This document shows, piece after piece, positions 49,945 through 57,176 of a DNA stretch of 64,000 nucleotides (position 1 is its first letter; the number at the start of each line of letters is the position of its first letter). Source of the stretch: Desulfobacteraceae bacterium (GTDB lineage: Bacteria; Desulfobacterota; DSM-4660; Desulfatiglandales; Desulfatiglandaceae). The notes beneath the pieces are model-generated. The model saw only the letters and a program-made list of their open reading frames with translations, was not told the DNA's origin and ran no database searches. The stretch spans positions 1-64,000 of the forward strand of contig JAUWMR010000022.1 in assembly GCA_030613055.1 (NCBI GenBank), written 5' to 3'. The translations under genes and the position numbers were made by a program.

Positions 49945-51039
49945 ATGAAAGCAAAGCCTGCGTCAGTGGTGGTGGCATTAAGCGGGGGATTGGACAGTTC
50001 CTTTGCCGCCTTGTTATTGAAAAACGCTGGCTGGGAGGTCCATGGCCTCCATTTTATTGTTCCTTCATATCCCTCAGTTAGAGAGAAAAAGATAAACACG
50101 TGTAAAAGGCTTGCCGAATACCTGCAGATCCCCCTTGAGATATCGGACATTAGTGAAGACTTCAACCGGCAGATCATTGTTCCATTTATCGAATCATATC
50201 TGAAGGGTTTTACGCCCAATCCGTGTGTCAGTTGCAATGAGTTGGTCAAGTTTTCCGGACTTCTTAAGTATGCAAATGAAAACGATATCCACTCCCTGGC
50301 AACAGGGCACTATGTCAGGAGCAAGACAGGACATAATGATTCCCCTGTGGAACTCTATCGGGGAAAGGACACGCGAAAGGAACAGTCCTATTTCCTTCAC
50401 CGGCTTAGCCAGGAGTGTCTTTCAAGGGCATTATTCCCTTTGGGGGAGTTGACCAAGGATGAGGTAAAAGATCAGGCCGATGAAGCGGGACTTCCTGTTC
50501 GTTCTATCCCTGAAAGCCAGGAGATCTGTTTTGTGCCGGATAGTGACTATCGCCTTTTTGTTGAAAACCAGAGAGGAATTGGGATTACAGGGACCGGGAG
50601 TATCGTGGATAGCAAAGGGCAAGTACTCGGAGAACATGGGGGGGCATATAGATATACAATTGGCCAGAGACATGGCCTTGGTATTGCTTCGTCCCGCCCT
50701 TATTATGTTAAGGAGATTAGGCCGGACGTAAACGAAGTTGTGGTGGGCAGAAAAGAGGAGCTTTACTCCGGCCGTGTAGATGCGAAGGATTTTAACTGGA
50801 TCACAGGATTCCCGTCATTTAAGGTCATCAAGGCCAGAGCCCAGGTCCGGTATAGGCACATGGCGGCTACCGGGCAATTGGAGGTTATGTCCTCTGACAG
50901 GGTAAGGTTTATGTTTGATGAACCACAATGGGCCATTACACCGGGACAGGCCCTTGTTTGTTATGAAGAGGAACGGGTCATAGGTGGAGGGTGGATAAGC
51001 AAGGGATTCGGGAAACGGAAAAACAACGGTCGTCCCTGA
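49945..51039 (+). CDS. mnmA: tRNA-specific 2-thiouridylase MnmA
   Basis: 364 residues. The PP-loop ATP-pyrophosphatase motif ALSGGLDSSFAA is at 12-23. The catalytic Cys is in FTPNPCVSCNELVKF near 93, with the second active Cys in SQEICFVPDSDY near 190. GAYRYTIGQRHGLGIA near 230 and a C-terminal beta-barrel complete the family plan. It puts sulfur on U34 of Lys, Glu and Gln tRNAs, with ATP and a sulfur relay. A GGGGTTGAATAT segment gives a modest ribosome site. It is convergent with the downstream aminotransferase. Confidence 0.95.
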   Translation: MKAKPASVVVALSGGLDSSFAALLLKNAGWEVHGLHFIVPSYPSVREKKINTCKRLAEYLQIPLEISDISEDFNRQIIVPFIESYLKGFTPNPCVSCNELVKFSGLLKYANENDIHSLATGHYVRSKTGHNDSPVELYRGKDTRKEQSYFLHRLSQECLSRALFPLGELTKDEVKDQADEAGLPVRSIPESQEICFVPDSDYRLFVENQRGIGITGTGSIVDSKGQVLGEHGGAYRYTIGQRHGLGIASSRPYYVKEIRPDVNEVVVGRKEELYSGRVDAKDFNWITGFPSFKVIKARAQVRYRHMAATGQLEVMSSDRVRFMFDEPQWAITPGQALVCYEEERVIGGGWISKGFGKRKNNGRP

Positions 51040-51083
51040 TCCCTGATCCCCGGTCACCGCGAACTGCCGAATGCTGACCGCTT

Positions 51084-51110
51084 CCAATTGAGCGTTTTTC
51101 GCTCAATTGG
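51084..51110. terminator. bidirectional hairpin between mnmA and aminotransferase 2
   Basis: CCAATTGAGCG, loop TTTTT, CGCTCAATTGG is a perfect 11-bp stem located 4 bases from the aminotransferase stop and 45 bases after mnmA. It lacks a long T-tract, so it may stop transcription weakly or protect mRNA ends. Confidence 0.65.
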
Positions 51111-51114
51111 AATG

Positions 51115-52296
51115 TTACCTGTATTTCTTAATTGTCCGTGCAAATCCGAAGAGTGACCTTTTGATTGTCTGATCATCCACACAATAGGCAATCCTGAAAT
51201 GACCGGGCCCGCCAAATGCCGACCCTGGTACTGTCAGGATATTTTCCTCCTGCAGGGCAATTACAAATGCCACGTCATCAGGGATCGGGCTTTTAGGAAA
51301 AAGATAAAAGGTACCATCCGGTATCTCAAATTCATAACCAAATTCTTTAAGGCCATCCGTTAGTGTATTCCTCTTGTTTTCATAGAGGCCTATGTCAACG
51401 CTGTCGCTCAACAAAAACGGCATTGCCCGTTGCATCAGGGCCGGTGCATTGACATAGCCAAGGATTCTATTGCAGAGGCTGAGCAAATCGATAATAATAT
51501 TTTTTTCATCGATCTCGGGATTTACTGCGATATATCCGATACGCTCTCCGGCCAACGAGAGGTCTTTTGAAAAGGATGTCGCTAAGAAGCTTTCCTTATA
51601 CGCATCGAAGACAGACGGACACACACACCCATTATAAATGATCTTGCTGTAGGGTTCGTCGGAAATCAAATAGATTGACTCCCCGTATTTCTCACTATAC
51701 CGGGCTAACACCTTTCCTAACTGATCCATTTTTTCCTTTGAGTATACCTTTCCCGTTGGGTTGTTGGGGTTGTTGACCAGCACCGCTTTTGTATTGGAAT
51801 TGATCGCGTTTTCAATGCTTGCAATATCCAGGGAAAAATCCGGATGTGTATTAACAATCTTTGGAATACCGCCATTATTATCTATGTAAAAATCGTATTC
51901 CATGAAATAGGGTTTTGGGATAATAACCTCATTGCCCGGATTAAGAATTGTCTTCAGAAGGACATTTAATGCCCCGGCTGCCCCGACCGTCATTATGATA
52001 TCCTCAGGACCAAAGGAATGATGATTCAGATCAGTCAGATATTTTGCTACAGCCTCCCTTGTTTCAAGAAGTCCGGCATTCGGCATATAGCCATGCACGC
52101 CTGAAGGATCGTCAGAAATCAGTTTTATCAGGACTTCGTTTAGCCTGACCGGGGGGCTAAGATTGGGGTTGCCCAGGCTGAAATCAAAGACATTTTCCGC
52201 GCCATATTTTTCTTTTCTGAGGGCACCCTCTTCAAACATTCTCCTTACCCATGAAGCTTTTTCATATGCTTTAATCATTTTTTTTGAAACAGACAT
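51115..52296 (-). CDS. PLP-dependent class I/II aminotransferase, copy 2
   Basis: 393 residues from the ATG at 52296, which has an AAAGGAG site; a frame opening at 52347 runs through a terminator hairpin and is not used. It is a close paralogue of copy 1 along the whole length: FDFSLGNPNLSPP, TVGAAGALNVLLKTILNPG, NNPNNPTGKVYS, ISDEPYSKIIYNG, SFSKDLSLAGERIGYIA with the PLP Lys, and GGPGHFRIAYCVDD. Its substrate is undetermined. Unlike copy 1, it is preceded by an attenuator-like leader, so the two may be made under different conditions. Confidence 0.92.
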   Translation of the reverse strand: MSVSKKMIKAYEKASWVRRMFEEGALRKEKYGAENVFDFSLGNPNLSPPVRLNEVLIKLISDDPSGVHGYMPNAGLLETREAVAKYLTDLNHHSFGPEDIIMTVGAAGALNVLLKTILNPGNEVIIPKPYFMEYDFYIDNNGGIPKIVNTHPDFSLDIASIENAINSNTKAVLVNNPNNPTGKVYSKEKMDQLGKVLARYSEKYGESIYLISDEPYSKIIYNGCVCPSVFDAYKESFLATSFSKDLSLAGERIGYIAVNPEIDEKNIIIDLLSLCNRILGYVNAPALMQRAMPFLLSDSVDIGLYENKRNTLTDGLKEFGYEFEIPDGTFYLFPKSPIPDDVAFVIALQEENILTVPGSAFGGPGHFRIAYCVDDQTIKRSLFGFARTIKKYR

Positions 52297-52320
52297 TTCC
52301 AATTCTCCTTTTTTTAGGGT

Positions 52321-52394
52321 AAAAAAAAGGCCGTGGAACTCTTCCACGGCCTTAAAATCGAAATATTGTTATCTTCAATCAGGGCCGTGGGCAT
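52321..52394 (-). promoter_or_regulatory. attenuator-like leader with possible leader peptide before aminotransferase 2
   Basis: On the minus strand a perfect 12-bp stem AAGGCCGTGGAA/TTCCACGGCCTT (52353-52327, 3-base loop) ends in a T-run 25 bases before the gene's ATG. Upstream, CCACGGCC (52390-52383) can pair fully with GGCCGTGG of the stem's 5' arm, giving an alternative antiterminator fold. A GGGGAGG site and ATG at 52394 open a 26-codon frame that reads Met-Pro-Thr-Ala-Leu and runs through both arms to a TAA at 52314. I cannot name the signal; codon runs for a single amino acid are absent. Confidence 0.6.
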
Positions 52395-52486
52395 ACACCT
52401 CCCCAAAAAAATAAAAGCTAAAATAGACGCTGATTGAAAAATATAATTTGCTGACCACTTCTTTTCCCCTGAAAATCAATAATATC

Positions 52487-52515
52487 AATTTATATAACAA
52501 AAAAAGGTTTGTCAA
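52487..52515 (-). promoter_or_regulatory. possible sigma-70 promoter for aminotransferase 2
   Basis: TTGACA (52515-52510 on the minus strand) is followed by AACC, seven T, GT and a TATATAAATT stretch that provides several -10 choices with 15-17 base spacers. It would give a leader of about 180 bases that includes the attenuator. Confidence 0.5.
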
Positions 52516-52531
52516 CAAAAAAAAATAATAT

Positions 52532-52678
52532 CAAATTTGACAGACTCGTAAAAAGTCAAAAAACACCCGTTTTCGTCATTCCCGCGAAGGCGGGAATCCA
52601 GGAAAGTCAACCACTTGTGGACTCCCGCCTTCGCGGGAGTGACGGCCATGGAGACTTTTTACGAGACCATCAAATTTT
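52532..52678. repeat. MITE-like element, copy B (complete)
   Basis: The element has terminal inverted repeats of about 25 bases, with few mismatches: the left end AAATTTGACAGACTCG plus TAAAAAGTC, the right end GACTTTTTACGAG plus ACCATCAAATTT. The interior (about 95 bases) has GTCATTCCCGCGAAGGCGGG and a second CCCGCCTTCGCGGGA hairpin. It encodes no protein. Similar ends are at 11740-11836, 3649-3697, 36937-36961 and 39090-39112. Confidence 0.75.
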
Positions 52679-52919
52679 ATTCCTTCAAAACTCATTTTTT
52701 TTAGCCTAATATTGGTTTTCAGAAAATGGATTCGGGCTTTTTTAAGATCGGTAAGAGTTTTGCCGCAGCACGTTGGAATCAACCGGCATAAGGCGTAAAG
52801 TAAAGGACTTGTGCCATGAGCCCTGCGCCTTGAGCCTTTGCGTAAACCTCAAAATCATGGAAATGCAGACTATTTATAAATATTAACCATTTTATTTATG
52901 CAACGATAGGGTTTATACC

Positions 52920-54224
52920 ATGTCAAAAAAATTCAGGATCATAACATTAGGTTGCAAGGTCAACCAGTATGAATCCGCATATATCACGGAATCATTGATT
53001 CACGCGGGATGGAACCGGGCCGGTGAGGGGGAGAAGGCAGATGTTGCAGTTATAAATACCTGCATTGTCACTCAACGGGCCGCCCACCAGTCGAGGCAGG
53101 AGATTCGAAAGGCAATAAGGAAAAATCCGAACGGGATGGTTGCGGCTATCGGCTGTTATGCACAAGTTTACGCGGACGAGCTTTCAGAAATACAGGGAAT
53201 CGGGATTATTGCCGACAACACGGTAAAGGGCCGGGTCCCTGAGCTTCTTTTGGATACAGTACATCCAAGTAATAAGTCGAATATTTCAAACAAGTTCAAT
53301 CCGGGTATGCCCTTTGAGTTTCTTCCCATAAGGTGTTACCCGGGCAGGACCCGTGCCTATTTAAAGATCCAGGACGGGTGTGAGTCTTTTTGCTCATACT
53401 GTATAGTGGCCTTCGCCAGGGGGCCTTATCGAAGCCTTTCCCCTGAAAAGGTTATGTCTATGATCGAATCCCTTGCCAAAGAGGGCTACAGGGAGATTGT
53501 GCTTACAGGTATCCATCTCGGAAAGTATGGTGTGGATTTGGAAGGAGGGATGAATCTCAAGCGTCTTCTCAGGATGATTGGAAGGGAGGGCTTTCCCGCG
53601 AGGATCAGGCTCAGTTCCCTTGAGCCCAATGAGATAGATCGTGATTTTATTGAAATGATGGCCCCTGGTACATGGTTTTGCCGGCATTTTCATATACCGC
53701 TTCAGAGTGGTGATGACAGGGTCCTGAAAAGGATGAATAGACATTATACTGCTAAAGAGTTTGGCAAACTCATCCGGTCCATACACGCGGAAATCCCCCT
53801 TGCGGCCATAGGTATTGATATCATGTGCGGATTTCCGGGAGAAGATTCAGGGGCACACAAAAACACATGTGCGCTTATCAAAGACTTGCCCGTGTCCTAC
53901 CTTCATGTCTTTCCCTTTTCACCACGTAAGGGAACTGCCGCCTTCGACTTTGATGGCCGGAATAACCCGGAGGTGATTAAGGAGAGGGCCGCGGAGCTAA
54001 GGGGTATCGGCCAGGACAAAAGAGCTGGATTTTATGGCAGGTGCCTTGAAAAACAGTTCCCGGTGCTTGTCGAAAGATGGTATTCAAAAGATGAGGAAAT
54101 GGTCATGGGGACAAGTGATAATTACCTGCCGGTCATATTTGCTTCTCCTGAAGATCTGAAAAATCGGATTGTCCATGTGCGCATTGAGCGGATCGAGAAC
54201 AACAGGGTGATCGGCAGCAAGTAA
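52920..54224 (+). CDS. mtaB: tRNA t6A37 methylthiotransferase MtaB
   Basis: 434 residues with the MiaB/MtaB plan. The N-terminal UPF0004 domain has CKVNQYES near 12-19 with NTC near 47 and GCYAQ near 80 (second [4Fe-4S]). The radical SAM domain has CESFCSYCIVAFARGPYRS near 160-178, giving CxxxCxxC. RHFHIPLQSGDDRVLKRMNR is near 258, and a C-terminal TRAM-like segment ends the protein. The fourth residue of the radical-SAM motif line (CESFCSYC) and the IHLGKYG block suit MtaB, which adds a methylthio group to t6A37 of tRNA. It is followed 41 bases later by a dehydrogenase gene. Confidence 0.92.
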   Translation: MSKKFRIITLGCKVNQYESAYITESLIHAGWNRAGEGEKADVAVINTCIVTQRAAHQSRQEIRKAIRKNPNGMVAAIGCYAQVYADELSEIQGIGIIADNTVKGRVPELLLDTVHPSNKSNISNKFNPGMPFEFLPIRCYPGRTRAYLKIQDGCESFCSYCIVAFARGPYRSLSPEKVMSMIESLAKEGYREIVLTGIHLGKYGVDLEGGMNLKRLLRMIGREGFPARIRLSSLEPNEIDRDFIEMMAPGTWFCRHFHIPLQSGDDRVLKRMNRHYTAKEFGKLIRSIHAEIPLAAIGIDIMCGFPGEDSGAHKNTCALIKDLPVSYLHVFPFSPRKGTAAFDFDGRNNPEVIKERAAELRGIGQDKRAGFYGRCLEKQFPVLVERWYSKDEEMVMGTSDNYLPVIFASPEDLKNRIVHVRIERIENNRVIGSK

Positions 54225-54265
54225 ACGTGGTCAGGTTTTTAGCAGGAGAGACGGGGGTTAGAAAA

Positions 54266-55603
54266 ATGAAAACAAAAAGCATATTTAATCTCATGGGCAA
54301 GGAAGGTCTTACTACACTGGAGATTTTCTACTATCAGAGAGAGAACAAATTCCTTATAAGGGGAATGAAAGAATGGGATGATGATCTCCAGTTTAGTAAA
54401 TATACATCTGATTTTACTCATCTTGATGTTCTAACCGAGGACTATGAAGCAGCAGGCACCCAAAAAATATATTCCTGCTTTAAAAAAGCGGGTTTAGGGG
54501 ATTACCTTGAGCTAATTGAGCAGCTTCTTAGAGACGGAAGGCATGATGGCATTGAGTTTTTTTATCATCGCAAGAAGAATATCAGGGTTACCTTCTGTAA
54601 ACATAGTGTTATTACTGCCCTTGGTAATAGACAGCATGCTATACGTGCTGGAGCCATGCGCCGACATGAACTCGATGCCCCAGAGATAGATGTTATTATG
54701 GATGGCCTTAATCTCTCCAGAGCAATGACATATAAAAATATAATAGCTTCCATACCTTACGGCGGCTGCAAGACTGTAATCCAATGCGATCCAGTTCAAT
54801 TAGACGATTTTGAGACTATGGGCTTTCTTAGCTATGTAGTTGATAGGTGCCGGAATTTTGCAGGGGCCGACATGGGACTTGATGAGGAGATGGTGGATGT
54901 TATACGCAAAAAGTATACACGGAACTTTATTGGCGGCACAAAGAGCCCCCTGGTTTCAACCGGAACTCCTACTGCCTACGGGGAGTTCCTGGCAATAAAA
55001 GAGGCATGTGATTTCTTATATGGCGGTAAAGACCTTTCGACTAAAAGGATAGCAATTCAGGGGTTAGGCCACGTTGGCTACCCATTAGCCGAGTATCTTC
55101 TCAATGATGGTGCCAGGCTTGTGGTCGCCGACATAGACTCGTCCAAGGTGCATAAACTGCAGCAGAAGTACGGCTCAGATTTAGCCGAATGTGTGGCGCC
55201 GGATGATATATACACAGTAAATGCAGACATTTTTTCTCCTTGTGCTATGGGTGGTATCATAAACGAGGATAGGCTACGTCAGTTCAAGTTCAAAATTATA
55301 ATTGGTGCGGCCAATAACCAGCTTAAGGTAACATGTAAAAAGGACGAGATAGAGCTGGCAAAAAAGATTGCTGATATCGGCATTCTCTTTGTTGTTGGTT
55401 GGGCACACAATACTGGTGGCGTCATAGCTGCCTCTGTGTTATGGCAGTTACAGGAGGAGGCGACTGAGGAACAGTTAAAACCGAAAATTGAACTGCCGTG
55501 CCGCACTAACTTTAGAAAACTCCTCGAGGAAGCAAAGGAAACAGGGAAAACGCCAACCGAATTAGTGTATGAAAAGGTAGAAGGTATAATCTATTCCGAA
55601 TAG
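54266..55603 (+). CDS. Glu/Leu/Phe/Val dehydrogenase-family protein
   Basis: 445 residues from the ATG at 54266, with a GGGGG site 9 bases upstream. Domain plan: N-terminal oligomerisation/catalytic domain and C-terminal Rossmann domain (IQGLGHVGYPLAEYLLNDGARLVVADID near 267). The Gly-rich loop at the catalytic Lys reads PYGGCKTVI where leucine dehydrogenases have PYGGGKAVI. The family oxidises amino acids to oxo acids with NAD. Compared with Leu dehydrogenase (about 365 residues) the N-terminus is longer by about 80 residues, so substrate and even catalysis are uncertain. Confidence 0.85.
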   Translation: MKTKSIFNLMGKEGLTTLEIFYYQRENKFLIRGMKEWDDDLQFSKYTSDFTHLDVLTEDYEAAGTQKIYSCFKKAGLGDYLELIEQLLRDGRHDGIEFFYHRKKNIRVTFCKHSVITALGNRQHAIRAGAMRRHELDAPEIDVIMDGLNLSRAMTYKNIIASIPYGGCKTVIQCDPVQLDDFETMGFLSYVVDRCRNFAGADMGLDEEMVDVIRKKYTRNFIGGTKSPLVSTGTPTAYGEFLAIKEACDFLYGGKDLSTKRIAIQGLGHVGYPLAEYLLNDGARLVVADIDSSKVHKLQQKYGSDLAECVAPDDIYTVNADIFSPCAMGGIINEDRLRQFKFKIIIGAANNQLKVTCKKDEIELAKKIADIGILFVVGWAHNTGGVIAASVLWQLQEEATEEQLKPKIELPCRTNFRKLLEEAKETGKTPTELVYEKVEGIIYSE

Positions 55604-55789
55604 GCAGGACATCTTCTTAATCTTGGCGCTCGATGATAACTCTGGCATCAACTCATCTGTTTGATTCATCACCTTCGTTTACCTCTCCTCATTTTCCTGG
55701 CGTCTTCCTTCCATCCCTTGCGTCTCTTACCTTTGAACGGATATAGGGGACAATCCTATATTCTCCTGTCAAGTAAAAAATAGAAATAA

Positions 55790-55828
55790 TGCACAGAAAA
55801 TTGTGCACGATGCACAATATTTTGTGCA
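55790..55828. promoter_or_regulatory. paired 18-bp palindromes, candidate enhancer sites
   Basis: TGCACAGAAAATTGTGCA (55790-55807) and TGCACAATATTTTGTGCA (55811-55828) share TGCACA-N6-TGTGCA. They are 21 bases apart, that is two helical turns. They lie about 180-215 bases upstream of the sigma-54-like promoter at 56004, the usual distance for NtrC-type activators. The pattern resembles the NtrC site but is one base longer, so the regulator is not assigned. Confidence 0.65.
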
Positions 55829-56003
55829 TGGTCATCTTTTTTCACTTCTAAAAAACCACCTGCCTTCACGCAATTCTCAAATAATTTTTCATTGATTCAT
55901 CATATCATGCACCCCTGAAACGTACATAAAATAAGGGTATCCGGAGACAACGTGATGGAGTTATCCATCTAAACCGGGGTTTTTCTTGCCTTAAATGAGG
56001 TTC

Positions 56004-56018
56004 TGGCACGTATGTTGT
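56004..56018 (+). promoter_or_regulatory. sigma-54-like promoter
   Basis: TGGCAC-GTATG-TTGT matches the -24/-12 consensus TGGCAC-N5-TTGC except for the final C, which is the more conserved base. The transcript would start near 56030 and run into the HEAT-protein gene at 56164. The paired palindromes upstream strengthen the call. Confidence 0.45.
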
Positions 56019-56163
56019 AGACAAGTAAAGGGAAACGGCATTTGAGTCATCCATAAAGGGCTGCCTTTATCCCAGACAAGAGATGACGAATGCACGGCAA
56101 GAATCATATCCAAATTAAGACTGCCTGTCCTTTTGAGTATGTGATTAACAAGGAGAAGAGAAC

Positions 56164-57072
56164 ATGAAGCATCGTATAAAGACAGGGCTTGTAATAGGGG
56201 CCATTATCCTTACGGCCTGTATCATTGTGTATATAACTGTAACTAAAAGGGCTCCTGTTACCACAACAAAGGCCCTGAAAACAAAAGCACCTGTTAAAAG
56301 AGACACGGCGTTGACCGGGAAGCCTTCCTTACCTGAGATCAGGCATACCGGGCCAACTGATCTTAAGGCCAGAGACATGCCAGCTTCCGAAAGATCAAGC
56401 CGGAAAGTAACAGCGGATAAGGCAAAGGAAAAGGTGAGCGCACTTATAAACCGTCTTGCAGATCCGGAACTGTCCGTGGTGGAGCGCAACCGTATTGAAC
56501 ACGTGCTTGGCGCAAGCAAGGACAAAAAGATCGCAAACAAGATAAGACTGATGCTTGAAGACGGGTTTCTTGACCTGTCTGATCAAAGCGGAACGGGAAA
56601 AGAAAGACTTATGAGCGCAATACGCATTGCCGGGTTAAGGGCTGACGGGGCATCCGTTGATAACATAATCCATATCTGCACACATGCGGGGGCAGATGAG
56701 GATGTGCGCATGTCAGGCTACGAGGCATTAGGGTATATCGGGGATGATACATCCAGGCAATTCTTAAGAAAGGAACTCTCATACGGGCGGGAAGGCTTTG
56801 TACAATCCCAGATCGTTCTTTCCCTGGCCAGTGCGGGAGACAGTAAAAGCTCCGGTCAGTTCATATCCTATCTCAAGAGTTCTGATCCTGATTTAAGGGA
56901 CAGCGCCATTATAGCCCTTGGCAGGATAAAGGAGACGAGCGCGGTTAAAGAATTCAAGAAGATGTATGAGGCAACCACGCAATCATCAAGGGTGCTTATT
57001 GCCCAGGCATTGAAGGACATCGATAGTCCCGATGCCAATGCCTTGATGGAACAACTAACAAAGAAAGAATAG
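56164..57072 (+). CDS. membrane-anchored HEAT-repeat protein
   Basis: 302 residues. One N-terminal membrane segment (KTGLVIGAIILTACIIVYITVT, about 6-27) is followed by a Lys/Thr/Pro-rich linker (about 28-80). HEAT/armadillo-like helical repeats cover about 85-300 (DEDVRMSGYEALGYIGDD; DPDLRDSAIIALGRIKET; SSRVLIAQALKDIDSPDA). There is no enzyme motif, so it is probably a periplasm-facing protein-binding scaffold. It is 104 bases upstream of the RHS gene on the same strand and likely shares its promoter. ATG 56164 has an AGGAGAAG site. Confidence 0.82.
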   Translation: MKHRIKTGLVIGAIILTACIIVYITVTKRAPVTTTKALKTKAPVKRDTALTGKPSLPEIRHTGPTDLKARDMPASERSSRKVTADKAKEKVSALINRLADPELSVVERNRIEHVLGASKDKKIANKIRLMLEDGFLDLSDQSGTGKERLMSAIRIAGLRADGASVDNIIHICTHAGADEDVRMSGYEALGYIGDDTSRQFLRKELSYGREGFVQSQIVLSLASAGDSKSSGQFISYLKSSDPDLRDSAIIALGRIKETSAVKEFKKMYEATTQSSRVLIAQALKDIDSPDANALMEQLTKKE

Positions 57073-57075
57073 TAT

Positions 57076-57145
57076 AGCCACAGACACACACAGACCGACA
57101 CAGACAAAACTAAATGTCAGTGTGTATCTGTGTGGGTCTGTGGCT
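57076..57145. repeat. inverted repeat between HEAT and RHS genes
   Basis: AGCCACAGACACACACAGACC (21-base arm, given as its first 19: AGCCACAGACACACACAGA) is mirrored by CTGTGTGGGTCTGTGGCT. It is the clearest copy of the dispersed CACAGAC/GTCTGTG family, and could form an mRNA hairpin that uncouples the two genes. Confidence 0.7.
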
Positions 57146-57176
57146 CCCCAAAAAATAATACAGGAAAGGGATTTCC

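Larger units (their letters stand above)
55604..56163. other. spacer before the HEAT/RHS unit, with regulatory signals
   Basis: No gene is seen in these 560 bases. They hold the paired palindromes (55790-55828), a small hairpin GATGGA-GTTA-TCCATC (55954-55969) flanked by CCGG sequences and followed by a GGTTTTT run, and a sigma-54-like promoter at 56004-56018. Confidence 0.7.

Noticed and set aside
52297-52347. Extended N-terminus for aminotransferase 2
   Set aside because: The extra codons read through the terminator stem; the ATG at 52296 has an AAAGGAG site and matches the paralogue's start.
55790-55828. Assignment of the paired palindromes to NtrC itself
   Set aside because: NtrC boxes have TGCAC-N7-GTGCA (17 bases); both sites here have N8 (18 bases), so only a general activator-site call is made.
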